Shown: piece by piece, positions 47,530 to 59,485 of the stretch
How positions within the stretch are numbered: the stretch's first letter is position 1
How the letters are laid out: each line of letters opens with the position of its first letter
Source: Gavia stellata
Taxonomy: Eukaryota > Chordata > Aves > Gaviiformes > Gaviidae
Length of the DNA stretch: 64,000 nt
Assembly: GCF_030936135.1 (NCBI RefSeq)
Contig: NC_082613.1
Coordinates: 806,001 to 870,000 of the forward strand
Reading direction: 5' to 3'
The notes under the pieces: model-generated
The model's database searches: none
Told to the model about the DNA's origin: nothing
Seen by the model: only the letters and a program-made list of their open reading frames with translations
Program-made: the position numbers and the translations under genes

Positions 47530-49060
47530 CTGCAGGAACAAGGAAAGTCCAGGGAAGGATGAAGCAGGAATAGTTCCTCTTTGCTGGCTGTGAAGTGTGA
47601 ACCTTGCACCAGCCTGACCCCAAATGCTCACGCAGCAGCACCGACTGTGGCCAGCAGCACCCACCAAGCCCAGCGGCTCACCCCCTTCCCTCGGGCTGGG
47701 TGCGGAGCCCACCGGCTCAGCACGCCCAGCCCCGCTGAAAGCCCCAGACCCCACCACGAGGGCAGTCACCAGACCCGTGTGTGCCACAGGTGCCCCCCAT
47801 GGCTGTGGCTGCGGCGCAGACGGTGCCGCGCTTTGCAGACAGCGGCGGGTACCAACTCACAGCTACGGCCGCAGCGGTGTCCAGCCCAGGGCAGCCCTCG
47901 CTGCCAAGGCAGAGAGGTGGAAATCTGTGATCCCTCCCTCTCCTCTCTGCATCTCCGAATTTCCATGGGACATGCAGACCCCAGACCATCCCTGAGCATC
48001 ACAGTTCCTATGGGACAACCTCAGAGCAGCCGGGCTGAAGGGGGATGCCACAGAGGGCCGGGGATGCTCCCGGGTCTCTGGCTGAGCAGAGGGTCCCACG
48101 GACGGTTTGGGGCAGCTCCTCTGCAGGGGATGCTCCATCGTATTCAGCAGGGCACAAAGGTCTGAGGACAGTGAGACGTGAGCAATTACCTCCCAACGAG
48201 CTAATTATGTACAGAAACAGCACAAAGCTGGTTTAAAAAAAGTTATCACAAACGAAAGAGTGTGTGGATTTACGGCATACCAGTGGTGCCATGAAAACTA
48301 CCTGTCACCCAGAGGTATGCAGGAGATGGCTTGTGCCTCCAAGAAAGATCTTGTCAGTTTAAAAGAGGGAAAAAAGAAAATGGGGAAATAAATACAGAGG
48401 GGAAGGGGAAAGGAGCATGAAAGATGACAGAAAAACCTGAGTCTGAGGTTTCAATTGTTTTTCAGGGTGGATCTGGACTGGACAGGGGCAAGACAGTCTC
48501 AAAGGCAGCAATATTACAGCCATCCCAGCTATTCCCTTTCACCCCAGGAGCAAGCGGTCGCTTTAGAGCCTTGAATTAGCAAAAGCTTCATTGCTTTAAC
48601 AGGCACCTGAACCACAGGAAAGAGCCTGTGCATAAATAAACTGTGCAGTTCACAGGCATCGATGAGAGAATTACCCCGGCCATGTGGCATGATCGCTCAG
48701 CCCCCTGCTCGCTCGCAGGTCAGGGGAGCTCGCCGGGCTCCCCGAGAGCTCCCGAGACAAAGTTCTGGTAAAGCCTGGGTCAGGTTATGGCATGAGGGGT
48801 CCTCAAGATAACCAAGAGACCCCACAGCTTTGGGTCCAGGCCCTGTAAAGAGGCTGACACCTCTGGGCTTGCCAGCAGACAGCTCTCTGCCCACCCTGAG
48901 CTGGGTGCTGGGTGGGCACAGCCAGGGCTGGGCAACGGGGCAGGGGGCTGCGGCACTCCCACCCACCGCGGCCGTGTCCCCAGCACAGTGGGGTCTGTCC
49001 TGAGCCCCCGGGGCTCACCAGAGCCGGCCACCCCCCCAGGCTTAAGCACCCGCTGCAGCT
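47530..49060. other. Intergenic spacer between BPIFB4 and the BPIFA-like gene
   Basis: About 1.5 kb separates the BPIFA-like promoter from the BPIFB4 polyadenylation signal. Both genes are on the minus strand in head-to-tail order. I see no exon or repeat; upstream control elements of the BPIFA-like gene would be expected here. Confidence 0.6.
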
Positions 49061-49077
49061 ACAGAGAGGGCTGGACT

Positions 49078-49083
49078 TTATTA
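49078..49083 (-). terminator. BPIFB4: Polyadenylation signal of BPIFB4
   Basis: AATAAA on the minus strand, about 280 bases after the BPIFB4 stop codon. Confidence 0.65.
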
Positions 49084-49361
49084 AACCCCAGCACGAGAAT
49101 GCAAAATACACCCACGTCCTTCCAAGCACCCACAAAAGAGTCCAAATCACAACATTTGGAGGCAAAAACCACCTGTGTTCCTTCTGTCCCAAGCAATGTA
49201 GGAGGGATGCAAAATTTGCATGGGAAAGACCAAACCGCTGTTTTGCTGTGTTAGGTACAAAGAGAAATGCGGTGCAGCATCCTTCGGGCAGGCTGGGCTC
49301 CCATCCCTCCGGGGGCAGGCGGGGAAAACCAGGGCTCCTTTCCCAGCCCGGTGTTCCCAGC

Positions 49362-52300
49362 TCACGCCGACAGCACAATGAGATCCTGGTGAAGCACACG
49401 GGTTACCTTCCCTCTGAACATCCTCCGCGCAAGCGACAGGCACTGCCTTTGCTCTGGAGCAGAGCTGAGGTGCCGGTGGGGAAACCTCAGGGCATGGCCT
49501 GAGCACTTACTTCGATGATGTCGATGTCCGCATTGGTGAAGTCGGTGTTCAGCAGCCTGGGGAGGGGAACCCCCACGCCCAGCACGCCTGTGGGTCACAA
49601 GCCAGCCCAGCTCAGTGCCATGGGAAGGGGGGTCACTGGCGAGCTTCTGCCTGGGGCTTGGTCCCCAGCCCCATCCTCCCTGTGTGCAAACCCCTCCCTC
49701 CCAGGTGCAAGGCTTTCCGGCAAGGCTTTGTGTTGGGGGACTTAGTGCATCAGCAAAACACACTGTCGTTTGCTCCTGCCAGCAAAGCAGCAGGTGGTGA
49801 GCAGCCCCACGGAGGGGGCTGCGGGATCCCCGGTTTGTGACATGCGGGTTCGCCTCCTGGAAAAACGCTGCCACCTGAAACGAGCCCCCCCTCCAGTGCA
49901 GGTCGGTCCCACTGGCTCCTGTTCTAAACGGCGAGGTAAACTACACCTGCATAAATTCCATGTCTAGGGTACGGTCTAGCACAAACAACTACGTGAACGA
50001 GGCATGAGAGCTTCCTTACTGTTCATAGCAGGCAGGAAGGCAACATCGAAAATCTGGCCAACAAGCATCTCCAGGAGCGAGACCTGCAAGAGGGAGAGGG
50101 GTTGCTTCGTGCCACCGCTGGTGCCGGTCCCGTGGCCAGCCCGGCCTCACGCTGTCCTCGGGCACGTGGGGATGCTCCGCTCACACCAGCTAAACCCAGC
50201 CTGAACCCTTGGTGCACACCCATCTAATACAAACTCCCAGTTTCACAGAAATTGGACTTCAAGCACTCTATGGTCAATTTTTAGCCCCAAAATAATGGCA
50301 TTCCACAGGCCCCTTCCCACTGGCATTAAAGCTGCCTGCAGTAACCACCGCAGGAAACCAGATGTTCTCTATCTGCAGGTATCCTGCGACGGGAGAGCCC
50401 CGGATTCCTCCTGACTTTTGCCGTCGTCCCCTTGAGGCATGGGGATGAGCCTCCCCAGGCGCATCCCAAGGAGATGTCATGGGCATATGCGGGATGTCCT
50501 GCGGTTCACTGCGGACCCAAAACCTCTCCCTCTCAGTGAGGATTTTTTCTGAAAGTTGCTCATGGATCGTCCATGAAAAGAAATCCATCTCCAGAGGTGA
50601 AAGAGAGGTGCCATTAAGAATACAACACAACCGTTATGGCATAAATGGCCCTGATTTCTCCTGAGCCAATATCTATCAGCACTATGCTTTCTGCAACCCA
50701 TTTCGCGTGTTGCTGAGGCTGCTCGTGTTCTTACATCAAAACCACCGACGGACGAAGACACCAAGGAGAGGTCAGCCCTGCAGGAGGAAGCAGAGGTGAG
50801 TAAAATCCAAGCAATTCCTCTGATGACCCAGTCCTGTCGATGCCCTCATCATCACACAGCCCAGGAGGTCCCACGTCCGTGGCCACCCCGGCCACCCCCC
50901 AGACGAAGACCAGTGTCCTACTTCTCCAGGCTGACGCTGATCTTCAGTTTGTTGTCCTTGACCGAAAACTGGGCCAACAAGGAGGCATCCTGCGGTCAAA
51001 CAGAGAGGGCAGGGCAGGGGTGGCTCCTCCAGCCCCTGCCCAAGCCCAAGCCTGCAGCCCAGCCGTGTCACATTGGGCACAGGTCCCATCTACCAGCACC
51101 CCCACACCCGCCGTGCGGGGAGGGGGAAACTGCAGGAGGAATTTCTGCATGGGTTGTTCCTTCATACATACAATATTCAGCAAGCAGAGAGAACTCCAGA
51201 CATCGTCTGGGTGGATCACCACCACCTCTGCTGTAGCCGTGAGCTGGATCACACCCTTATTTTTCTTTAAGGTCACCACAGGCGCTTCAGGGACTGCAAT
51301 TTTCAGCAGTAATTCACGTGGCTCAGGGTACGCCTCGAAAATCTGTCAACATCCAAAGAGGGAAAGTTTCTGCTGGCAGGAGCACAAACAGTGCCGACAC
51401 CGGACCAGGCAGAAGAAAGGAGTAGTGAGGAGCCAGAGAGCGGCTGCCTGCTCCGGCAGCATTTGCACAGCGCTGCTCTCAGGGGCCGGATCTGATCCTG
51501 AATTGCACCAGTCCAACAGGTCTGTATCTCAGCTGCTGAAGTGAAGTCAAGCCTGCTGTGCGCTCAGCCCTGCGGACACCCTGCGTCCCGCTGAAGGCAC
51601 CTCATCCCGGCTGGAGGAGCACAGCCAGCCCCGCATCCAGGCAGACGGGGCAGCTGCAAGGCTCGTCTCTGACCCAAGAGAGCTGCAGAGGACGGGGGTG
51701 ACAAAGCGGGCTCTGGCCCGCCGTGGTTTCCAGCTTTGGACCTAAGTCAGAGCTCATTCAAGTCCATGGGACATCTGAGACGATGCCTCTGAGGAGGAAG
51801 AGAGAGAGAGACCTCCCCTGCCTCGAACGCTGCTCCTCTGACCTTGCGGTGCAAGGGGGAACCAGGACTCACCGCAGGAACCAGGGCTCCGAGGGTCGAT
51901 GTCGTTAGCGGCGGGAGCTCGGGGAACTGTGACAGAGAAGAGAGAAATGCTGCACGTGTGTGTGGTGGTTTTCAGCAGAACCTGCTTTCACCAGCAACGT
52001 GCCTGAGGCTTTTACCACACGGTCTCTCGCTCGCATTTTTCCTCCAAGATAGCAGAGACGCTGATAAACGGTACAGAGGTGCTAAGGCATTGCACGGTGG
52101 GACCTGTTTGCACGGCTGACAACCCTGAGTCCTTCCAAACCCAGAGCTAGGCAGTGCCCCCGCTCACCATGCCGCTGGAGACGTCCAGGTCCAGGGCACC
52201 CTCCTTCTGCAGGACAGACAGCACGGAGCTGAGAAAGTTCACGGAGAGGCCCAGCTGGGAGGAGCTGGTGTCCCCCATCGGTGGCAGGGGCGGCATGGGG

Positions 52301-55300
52301 ACCCGTGGTGCTGCGGGGACAGCTTCTGGCTTTCCCAGCGGATAGTCCACCAGGCCTCCTGCCACTTGTCCAACAACAGTCTGGAGTTACAGGGGAAGGA
52401 AGCACAGGCCAAAATGTTTGCAATATTTGCCTTTACGGTTAACTTCATGTCCCTTCAGTGTGAAATGGCTGCACGCACGACCACGCCAAGTCAGGCCCTG
52501 TGACACTTCCTTCTCCAGAAGTTCGTGAAATGCAAACCCCGCTGCGCTCTCCCGTGACGGCGGCAGCAGCAAGAGCACGGCACCGAGCCGGGACCTCCCC
52601 AAGCTTTTCACAGCAACCTCGGGGCCCACTGCTCAGGTGTAGGTGGCCCCAGGGACAGCCCACAGAGACCTTCTCAAACGCAAGTGAAATAGCACAGCCC
52701 TTGTATGTAGATGGAAGGAGAGGATGCAGGACTTACATTCAAGTCTACCTCGAGGAACTGGCCGGTTACTAGGGGAAGGCTGGACACGGTGTACTGGATA
52801 CTGCCCAGCAAACCCAGGGGCACCAGTGCTGGGGGGGAGAGGAAGGGACTCAGCAATTCCCTGCTGGGCTGGGGTGCAAGTACCCCCTCCCCTGCCCGGC
52901 AGCTCTTCTTCTTCCAGAAGAGCCCTGGCTTGCAGGTGGACTCAGGGCAGCCGCTTGGCCCCAGCTCCGAGCACTCTGTGCTGTGTGGTAATGCCGCAGG
53001 AGACGTCATTTCCCTAACGAGCAGTGCGTGCCACTGCTGCAAACAGAGGGGACAGCGCACAGCCCCCTCGATGCCACCTCTATGCACCCAGGGGTCCTTC
53101 TGTCCGTGATTAGAGACAGGGAAAGGGGAGATATGGGGAGGGGAGTGCGTCCCGCAGCGTGCTGGGGCACTGCTCCCTGGCTGCTGCCCGGGGGTGACGG
53201 GGTCCGGGCAGGGAGCTGCCGGGGTCCCCGCTCCCGGCACGGGGCAGACCTGGGGTCTGCAGGGTGAAGCGGGGGGGTTTGCTCTTCCCACCTGGGGCGC
53301 AGCAGCGGAGGGGAAAGCATCACAGTCCTCGCGCGGCCAGAGCAGAGGTGACGCGAGGGGGAAGGCAGGGCGAGGCGTGGGACCCATCAGGTACTTACAG
53401 TTCACAAGACCCAGGTTGTCATTGACGAGTCCCAGGGCGATGTCAACCACCGGGCAGAGCTGCAAGAGTTGGGGAGGGACGGTGAGTAACGCGTGTTCGG
53501 AGTCAGACAAGGACACGAAGCCCAGCTCGGCTCTGCCACGCTTTCCCTGGGGACGGGAGCACCGGGTGCATGGGATGGCAGTCCCCGCTGGTGACTCCAC
53601 GGTGCTGCGGAGGCTGCACCAGCTCTGGATCTGGCCCTGGGCACCTTGCCCTTCGTCAGAGAGCAAGGTTAGGACTGGATCCCAGGAGCCCACATGGGAT
53701 GGCTGGAGAGACCCTGTGGCTTTCAGGAGGGAGGAGAGCTTCAATTAGCCCATAACACAGTCCAGAGCATCGGTAGAAACTCCCAGGCACTTGGGCAGAG
53801 CTGCACCGGGCTTGCTGACCTTGCATTTGGAAGGAGGGAGCAGCTTCTCCCAAGCAGATAGAGACGTGGCATGTGTCCCCTGCTAATCCCAAACCACTGG
53901 GCAGGTGGATGGACGCAGCAGCCCTGAGACAGTGGCCGTGCTCCCACTCTGGGACAGGAGTGATGCCACGGGGAGCTGCACTGCAGCTTTTCGGACTCAT
54001 TGCTCCTTTCCGGGGTGGAGGGTTTTTCCAACTTACTAGATTAGGAAGAAGTCTGTTTAGGACGCTTGCCAATAAATTATCAACAATTGGGAGCAGGCTG
54101 TGGAAAAATAAAGGAGCACCATGAAAAAAACCTGCTGCAGAGTAAATGGGTCTTGTTAAATAATTCCCTGTGAATAGCGCGGAGTGCAGACCTCCCAGAG
54201 CAAGGCAATTGCAGCAGCAAAATGCATCATGTATGCTTGGATTTTGCATGAGATAAGTGTAATTTGCATCCCAAAACAGCCAGTGGGAAATTTATTGCTG
54301 CCTTCTATCTACTAGTGTATAATCTCCTTAAATGAGCAGAAACAACCTCATCCAAAGTGGTTTCTATGATTTACATACCACGTGCTTATGTCTTAGAAGA
54401 CCCTGTGCAATGTCAGTGAAAATGACCCATGAATGCTGCACATGGGACAGAAACGTCCCTCCAGGACCGCTGCGGGGTCGTGCAGCCCTCTGGGACAACA
54501 TGCCTATTTGCTGTGGCTGTGCGAGGGGTACACAGGGACCACCACCACCTGCAGCCTTTTGCTCAGCCCCATGACATGGCTGGTGGGCGACTGTCACCTG
54601 CAGGGATGGCGGCTGCCGGTGTCGCAGTTGCCTGTGGGACTCAGACGTGCAATGGGAAACGCCCTCGTGCATTTGCCGTTCTGCGGGCATGGGCTGGAGG
54701 CCAGCAAAGCCTGATGGCGAGGTGGCTCCTGCCAGCAGAGGAGGACACCTCTGTCACTCACCCTCTCAGGAGTCTGACTTTAATGCCACCAAGGAGGGTA
54801 TCGCATCTTTCTGTCACCAGTTTGGGGCAGCCCGTGCCGTCCATGGTTAGCCTGACCCTTGATGTGATGTTCACTTCCACTGCGATGTCAAGCAAACCCA
54901 GGAGGCTGTGCGAGGGGAAGGGAGCGACCTTCAGCGGAGCAGCCTCTTCCCGGCGAACAGGAGCAGTTCCCCCCCCCGAGGAGACACCCCTCATGGTGGT
55001 GCTTCCGCCAGGTCCGGGGGCACGGGTGGCACTGCCACCAGCCCCACCTACCTCTTGCCATTGAGGGCCACCCGGGTGTAGAGGTTGAGGTGGATGCCGA
55101 TGCCAGGCAGGAGCCGCAGGGACACCTTGGGGAGCGTCAGCTCCACGATCCTCAGCCTGCAGGGACAGCGAGGGGAACGCCACGAGTGATGGCTCTGAGC
55201 CCAGCCCCCCACCACCCGGGCTCTGCCTCTCACACAAAGCCACTGGTCAAGGGGTGGGCGAGCCAGAGGCCATTTAGAGCAGAAATGGCAAAAGACACCA

Positions 55301-57079
55301 CGTTTTCTCAGTTATTTTCCTGGTTTAGTTTTTCTCCAGTTTTATCAGAAGCTTTGTTCTAGTTGCCTTATTATTGCTTGTGCTCGTGCTTCTGCTTGGT
55401 GCTGGGCTTCTAATAAGTGTTAAAATGGGACGGTTGCAAACAAGTGAGCATTGGTTTGGCAGCGGTGGCACCAGCTCCGCAGGGCCAACATATAGTTTGG
55501 TGCACCCTCTACGGGCAAGTGCCTTTCAGCTGCTGTGTCCTTTAAGTTCCCTTGTGTAGCTCAAGAGGCTCTTTTGCAGCCAGCAATGCAAACCTGGAGG
55601 GACTTCCAGGCAGCGTTTATCTCAAAGCATCAGCTCTAAAACAGATCTGAGCATCTACTGAAGCGTCACCATTGCCCCCCCGAAAGAGCTCTGAGATTGT
55701 CCCCCTGCAAGGAGCCCGGACGGTGCTGTCCTTACCCGGTGAGCCCCTGGACCGTGCTGAGCAAGCCACCTTCCCCGAGGACGCCGAGCAGGCCGCCGCC
55801 TCCCAGCAGCCCTCCGTTGCCCAGAAGCCCTCCTCTGCCAAGAAGGCCACCGGGGCCACCGAGGATCCCTGCCGTGCCGAGGAGACCTCCGTCACCGAGC
55901 AGACCTCCTTGTCCCAGTGCTCCTCCAGCAACCCCTGCGGGGATGCCATCCCTGGGGACATCACCACCAGCTGCCGGCCAGCCTCTGGGAGGGTTTCTGG
56001 GCCCCCCCCCATAAGCACCTCCACCACCCCCTCCACCCAGCAAGCCACCGCCAGCATCGCCCCCTCCACCAAGCAGACCACCAGTCAGCCCCCCCAGCAG
56101 CCCTCCGCCACCACCGCCCAGCAAAACACCAGTAATGCCACCAAGCAGACCACCACCACCACCACCGAGAGCTCCTCCGAGGCCACCCAACAGGTCTCCA
56201 CTTCCATCTGTGCCGGGACGTCCGCTCCCGAGCGGCACCTCTCCGAGGGCGCCTTGGAGGGTGTTGCCTTGCCTGAGCGAGCCTGTAAGAGCTGGAAACA
56301 TCACCCGCCGTCAGCCTGCGAGGCAGAGCTGCCTCCTCGGCCACCGCTGCAGCCTTCGAGCGGGGACGGGCAGGCAGCTGCCAGCCCCCTGCCCGCACCA
56401 TTACTCATTGTGTTCCTTAAGCATGGATTGTCAAGGGGTTTGTGCTCTCCATTACCATTGCTGCCCATCCCAGTCCCTAACTCTCCACTGTCAGTTTTTC
56501 CCGTATATGATGCAACAGAAAAAGGGCTTTGGGATCCAGGACAGGAGGCACCGTGTTAAGACCTGCGTAAAGCAGCTCAGGGGACTTTGTCTGCAGCTGT
56601 ACCAGTAAGACAGCAAATCACGTGGCACAGGCGCAGGGGCTGGGCACTGATAAGCCCTGAATGTGAGATAAATGAGATGCCGTGTGGCTTGCACCTCCTG
56701 AGCGGTGCAGGCTCCCGGGAGGAGCAATCCCCCACACGAGCAATATCCTTTTAGGAGCCTGGCCAGTTGAATTCTTAATTATAAAAACATGACTCTGGGT
56801 TTAGTTTGGAGGGGGCAGTTTGCACGCAAGCCTCATGCTCTTCCCTTTCCATGTGCAATTCCCCTCCCTTCCCTGGCTGATCAGGCTGTGCTGCTACCAC
56901 AGCATCAACCCCCAAGGACCACCGTTGGTTCCTCTTTCCCAGACTCCCGCTACGAGGAGGCAGAGCGACTCACCATCGCTTAAAACGTCTTTACTGAGCC
57001 TGAGGACGGCATCTTTTGGCTCGCTCAGTGACGGGGTCAGCAGGGCATACAAGAGGGCGATGCCCAGAGCCGGTGGCAT
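49362..57079 (-). CDS. BPIFB4: BPIFB4, two-domain BPI-fold (long PLUNC) protein
   Basis: Coding exons, 5' to 3': 57079-56974, 56282-55736, 55156-55052, about 54905-54763, 54097-54037, 53459-53399, 52828-52737, 52380-52168, 51926-51873, 51342-51172, 50989-50922, 50777-50735, 50083-50020, 49587-49511, 49385-49362. They join in phase for about 609 residues, close to human BPIFB4. Order: signal peptide ([14 protein letters not shown]); [20 protein letters not shown]; a Gly/Leu repeat ending [15 protein letters not shown]; first barrel ([34 protein letters not shown], cysteines in ERCDTLLGG and LCPVVD); linker [15 protein letters not shown]; second barrel ([35 protein letters not shown]) and end DLIVLSA. 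These match human BPIFB4 almost throughout. It is expected to be secreted and to bind lipids. The Gly repeat (about residues 60-215) is longer and more glycine-rich than in human. The start codon was chosen for its signal peptide; the acceptor at 57123 implies a separate 5' exon. Confidence 0.93.
55738..56230 (-). repeat. BPIFB4: Gly/Leu-coding repeat within BPIFB4 exon 2
   Basis: On the minus strand the exon encodes runs such as [27 protein letters not shown] and [13 protein letters not shown]. Units are five to seven codons (GGLLGx). The repeat is coding, and long open frames on the opposite strand are its shadow. Confidence 0.85.
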
Positions 57080-57983
57080 GGTGTCTTCTGCTCGGCTGGG
57101 AGCACTGTGGGTGCTGGCAGGACCTGGGGAAGGACAATAGGAAAAGAGTGGGAATAGGCTGGGAGACCCCCGGGAGACAAAGGGGAGTTGCATATTTTGA
57201 GCTGGGTGAAAATTTTTCAGTGAATAGAAAACACGAGCTTTAGGAGGACCAAAACTCTTCATGAGTTAGAGCCACATGCAGCAAATAGATCTGGACACAC
57301 ACAAAGGGAGGGAGAGGGAGGGCGTCCGTACGCACATCTGCAGGGAATTTTTCAAGCCAGCTTCTACAACCCCAGCACCTGTTTGCTTATTCCTGTTTAT
57401 GGGCACCCCGGGCAACCTGCTCCTTTCCATCCCTGGTCACTGTGACACAGTTTTAAAGTTACAGTATGAAATCATTACTCATAACCTATAGACTACACTG
57501 AGCTCCCCTCACTAATAAGCACCCTGTGAGTGGGCGTGCAAATTAATGCTGCAATTATACAAGCAACTCACATTTGGAATAAACCCTTTCTTTTTAAAAT
57601 GGCAAGTTTTAATCTTATAGCAATAAAAATAATAGTAACAACCTTAAGAGGATATTGCAACACAAAAAATCCCTAACGTCAGTGTCAGAGAAGGGGCTTC
57701 ATTTTACTACAGCAACCTCCTTTTCTGATTTTTTTCAGGCTGGTCACTAAATATAAACTAGAATTATTTACTTGCATTTCTACCATTACTGGTATTTCTC
57801 CCATGTTTTTTTCTTGCTCACCAGTGTATATTGTAAGGCCCGCAGGTGAGATGGTGGCTCTGTCCTCCCAAGCTTACAACACCCTGTACCACTATTTTGA
57901 CCGTATTTACCTGGTCTTATCCCAAATGTCAAAGCTGGGCTTTGGTCTTCAGTGCTCAGCTCTTGGTCAAGCGGAGACCTTAC

Positions 57984-58005
57984 AGCTCTCCGTAGGCACC
58001 TCTGC
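57984..58005 (-). other. BPIFB4: Possible non-coding first exon of BPIFB4
   Basis: A donor GAGCT/gtaagg follows about 50 bases downstream of the TATA box, giving a short leader without a start codon. The signal-peptide exon starts at 57123 behind TCCTTCCCCAG. The boundaries are inferred only. Confidence 0.4.
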
Positions 58006-58029
58006 TTTAACGTGGAGGAACAGCGGGTC

Positions 58030-58037
58030 CTTATATA
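58030..58037 (-). promoter_or_regulatory. BPIFB4: TATA box of BPIFB4
   Basis: TATATAAG on the minus strand, about 950 bases upstream of the start codon. A good donor follows at 57984. It is the same octamer as in front of the BPIFA-like gene. Confidence 0.55.
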
Positions 58038-58039
58038 GC

Positions 58040-59190
58040 GAAGCTGATGCGGAAGAAGTGGAAAGATGCCTAAACTGTAAAAGCTGGGGATAGTGGATTC
58101 AGTGTATAAAGCAGCATTTGTGGTTTTAATATATTCCAATGTAAATAAAGATCTGTAAAACAGGGAAGAGTATTGAGCAACAGGTTATTGGATGCCCAGT
58201 TATCGAGCAGTGCTGTAACCCAAGAGCCCAGAGCTAAAGCAAAGGAGAAGGAGCCCGAGACTCTGCAGGCTGCAGCACGTGAAGCTGCCGCTGACCCCAA
58301 AAGAGGCGTGCTGAAAAATCAGCTTATTCCAGACAAATCCCCTCTAACACTGGCACTCAGGCTGTCACACACAAACTACTGCGTCAGGGAAATTTTTCAA
58401 GTTTCCAGCAAGAGCGTGGGGAGGCTCCCGAAAAAGCACTGCAAGATTGTTATCTCCTTAAATGCTCAACCTGAGAAGCAGTTCCTGGGGATCATGCCAC
58501 CCATCCCCAGCAGCCAGCTGCTTCCCAGCAGATGGTATTTCCGCAGCCTCAGAAAAGCCCCTGTGCGGTGGGACACGCTGCTCCACATCAAGGGTGCTTT
58601 TGTCATGGTGTCCTCAACACTTACTACCTTTGTGAGATAAAATGTGTTGCTGACAGCCTGGTGCATCTTACAGAATAAGGGGATAATATGCTCCTAAGCA
58701 AAGCGGCGGAGGTGTAAGCTCAGTTTATCTGTGCCTGGCTCCGCGCAGAGCCTTGCACAACAAGCACCGCCGGGCTCCATGGGGGACACGCTGCAAATGC
58801 GCCCCTGGCAAGGAGCTGCTCCCCCTGCAGCGGCTGCAACAAGGGCTCCAAACACGTGGGAAATGTCAGCAGGCACTTTGCTAAATCTGCACTGTTGTCG
58901 CATTGCGAGCACCTCCTCTGCCCCCCCCCAGTCTGGCATGAGCAGGGGATGGGCTGCAGCAGGGCACCCATGTGCACCAAACCCCAGCTCCCGTGCGAGC
59001 TGCTGTTTCACACCTTGTGCCACAGGCTGAGCCTCAAAAACGCGTTCTGTAAGGGACCGGCTTCTTCGCTATAGGTACAGCCTCCTCTTCAAGCTGCGCT
59101 TCTGCGGGCCACACGGCACAGGGGCACGGTGGAGACAAATGGCTGGCAGCCAGAAACCCATATCACATAAATATTCAGAGAGAGAAATAC
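58040..59190. other. Intergenic spacer between BPIFB3-like gene and BPIFB4
   Basis: About 1.1 kb between the BPIFB3-like polyadenylation signal and the BPIFB4 TATA box. No exon is recognised. BPIFB4 control elements probably lie here. Confidence 0.6.
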
Positions 59191-59208
59191 TGAGGCAGTG
59201 AAAGATTT

Positions 59209-59214
59209 TATTGA
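59209..59214 (-). terminator. Polyadenylation signal of the BPIFB3-like gene
   Basis: AATAAA on the minus strand, about 275 bases after the stop codon chosen for the BPIFB3-like gene. Distance and position support that stop. Confidence 0.6.
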
Positions 59215-59485
59215 AAGAGCAATATGAGAGCAACCTTTATGTCTAAGAAAGAGCTCTGCTTCCCGACTACGGAGATTAAAAGTGGCCACAGAAACCCCTC
59301 CCTAACATCCACCAGCGGAGCAGCTTTCCCTGCCCCATGCCAGGCTACGCCAGGACCGGCCGACCAGAGACGGTCGCCCGTCCCCCTCGGGCCACAGCGA
59401 CAACGCAGGGCAGTGCTCAAGGGAAAATGAAGATGGAGACGGCAGAGACGCGCAGGGCTCTGGGGCTCGCGGCGCGTTGCCAGCC

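Noticed and set aside
53653-54249. Minus-strand frame running through BPIFB4 exon 5' flank
   Set aside because: Only 54097-54037 in this frame matches the family; the rest is intron that happens to be open.
55672-56559. Plus-strand frame of 295 codons rich in Thr, Ser and Gln
   Set aside because: It is the antisense shadow of the Gly/Leu repeat exon of BPIFB4 on the minus strand, which has matching splice sites and homology.
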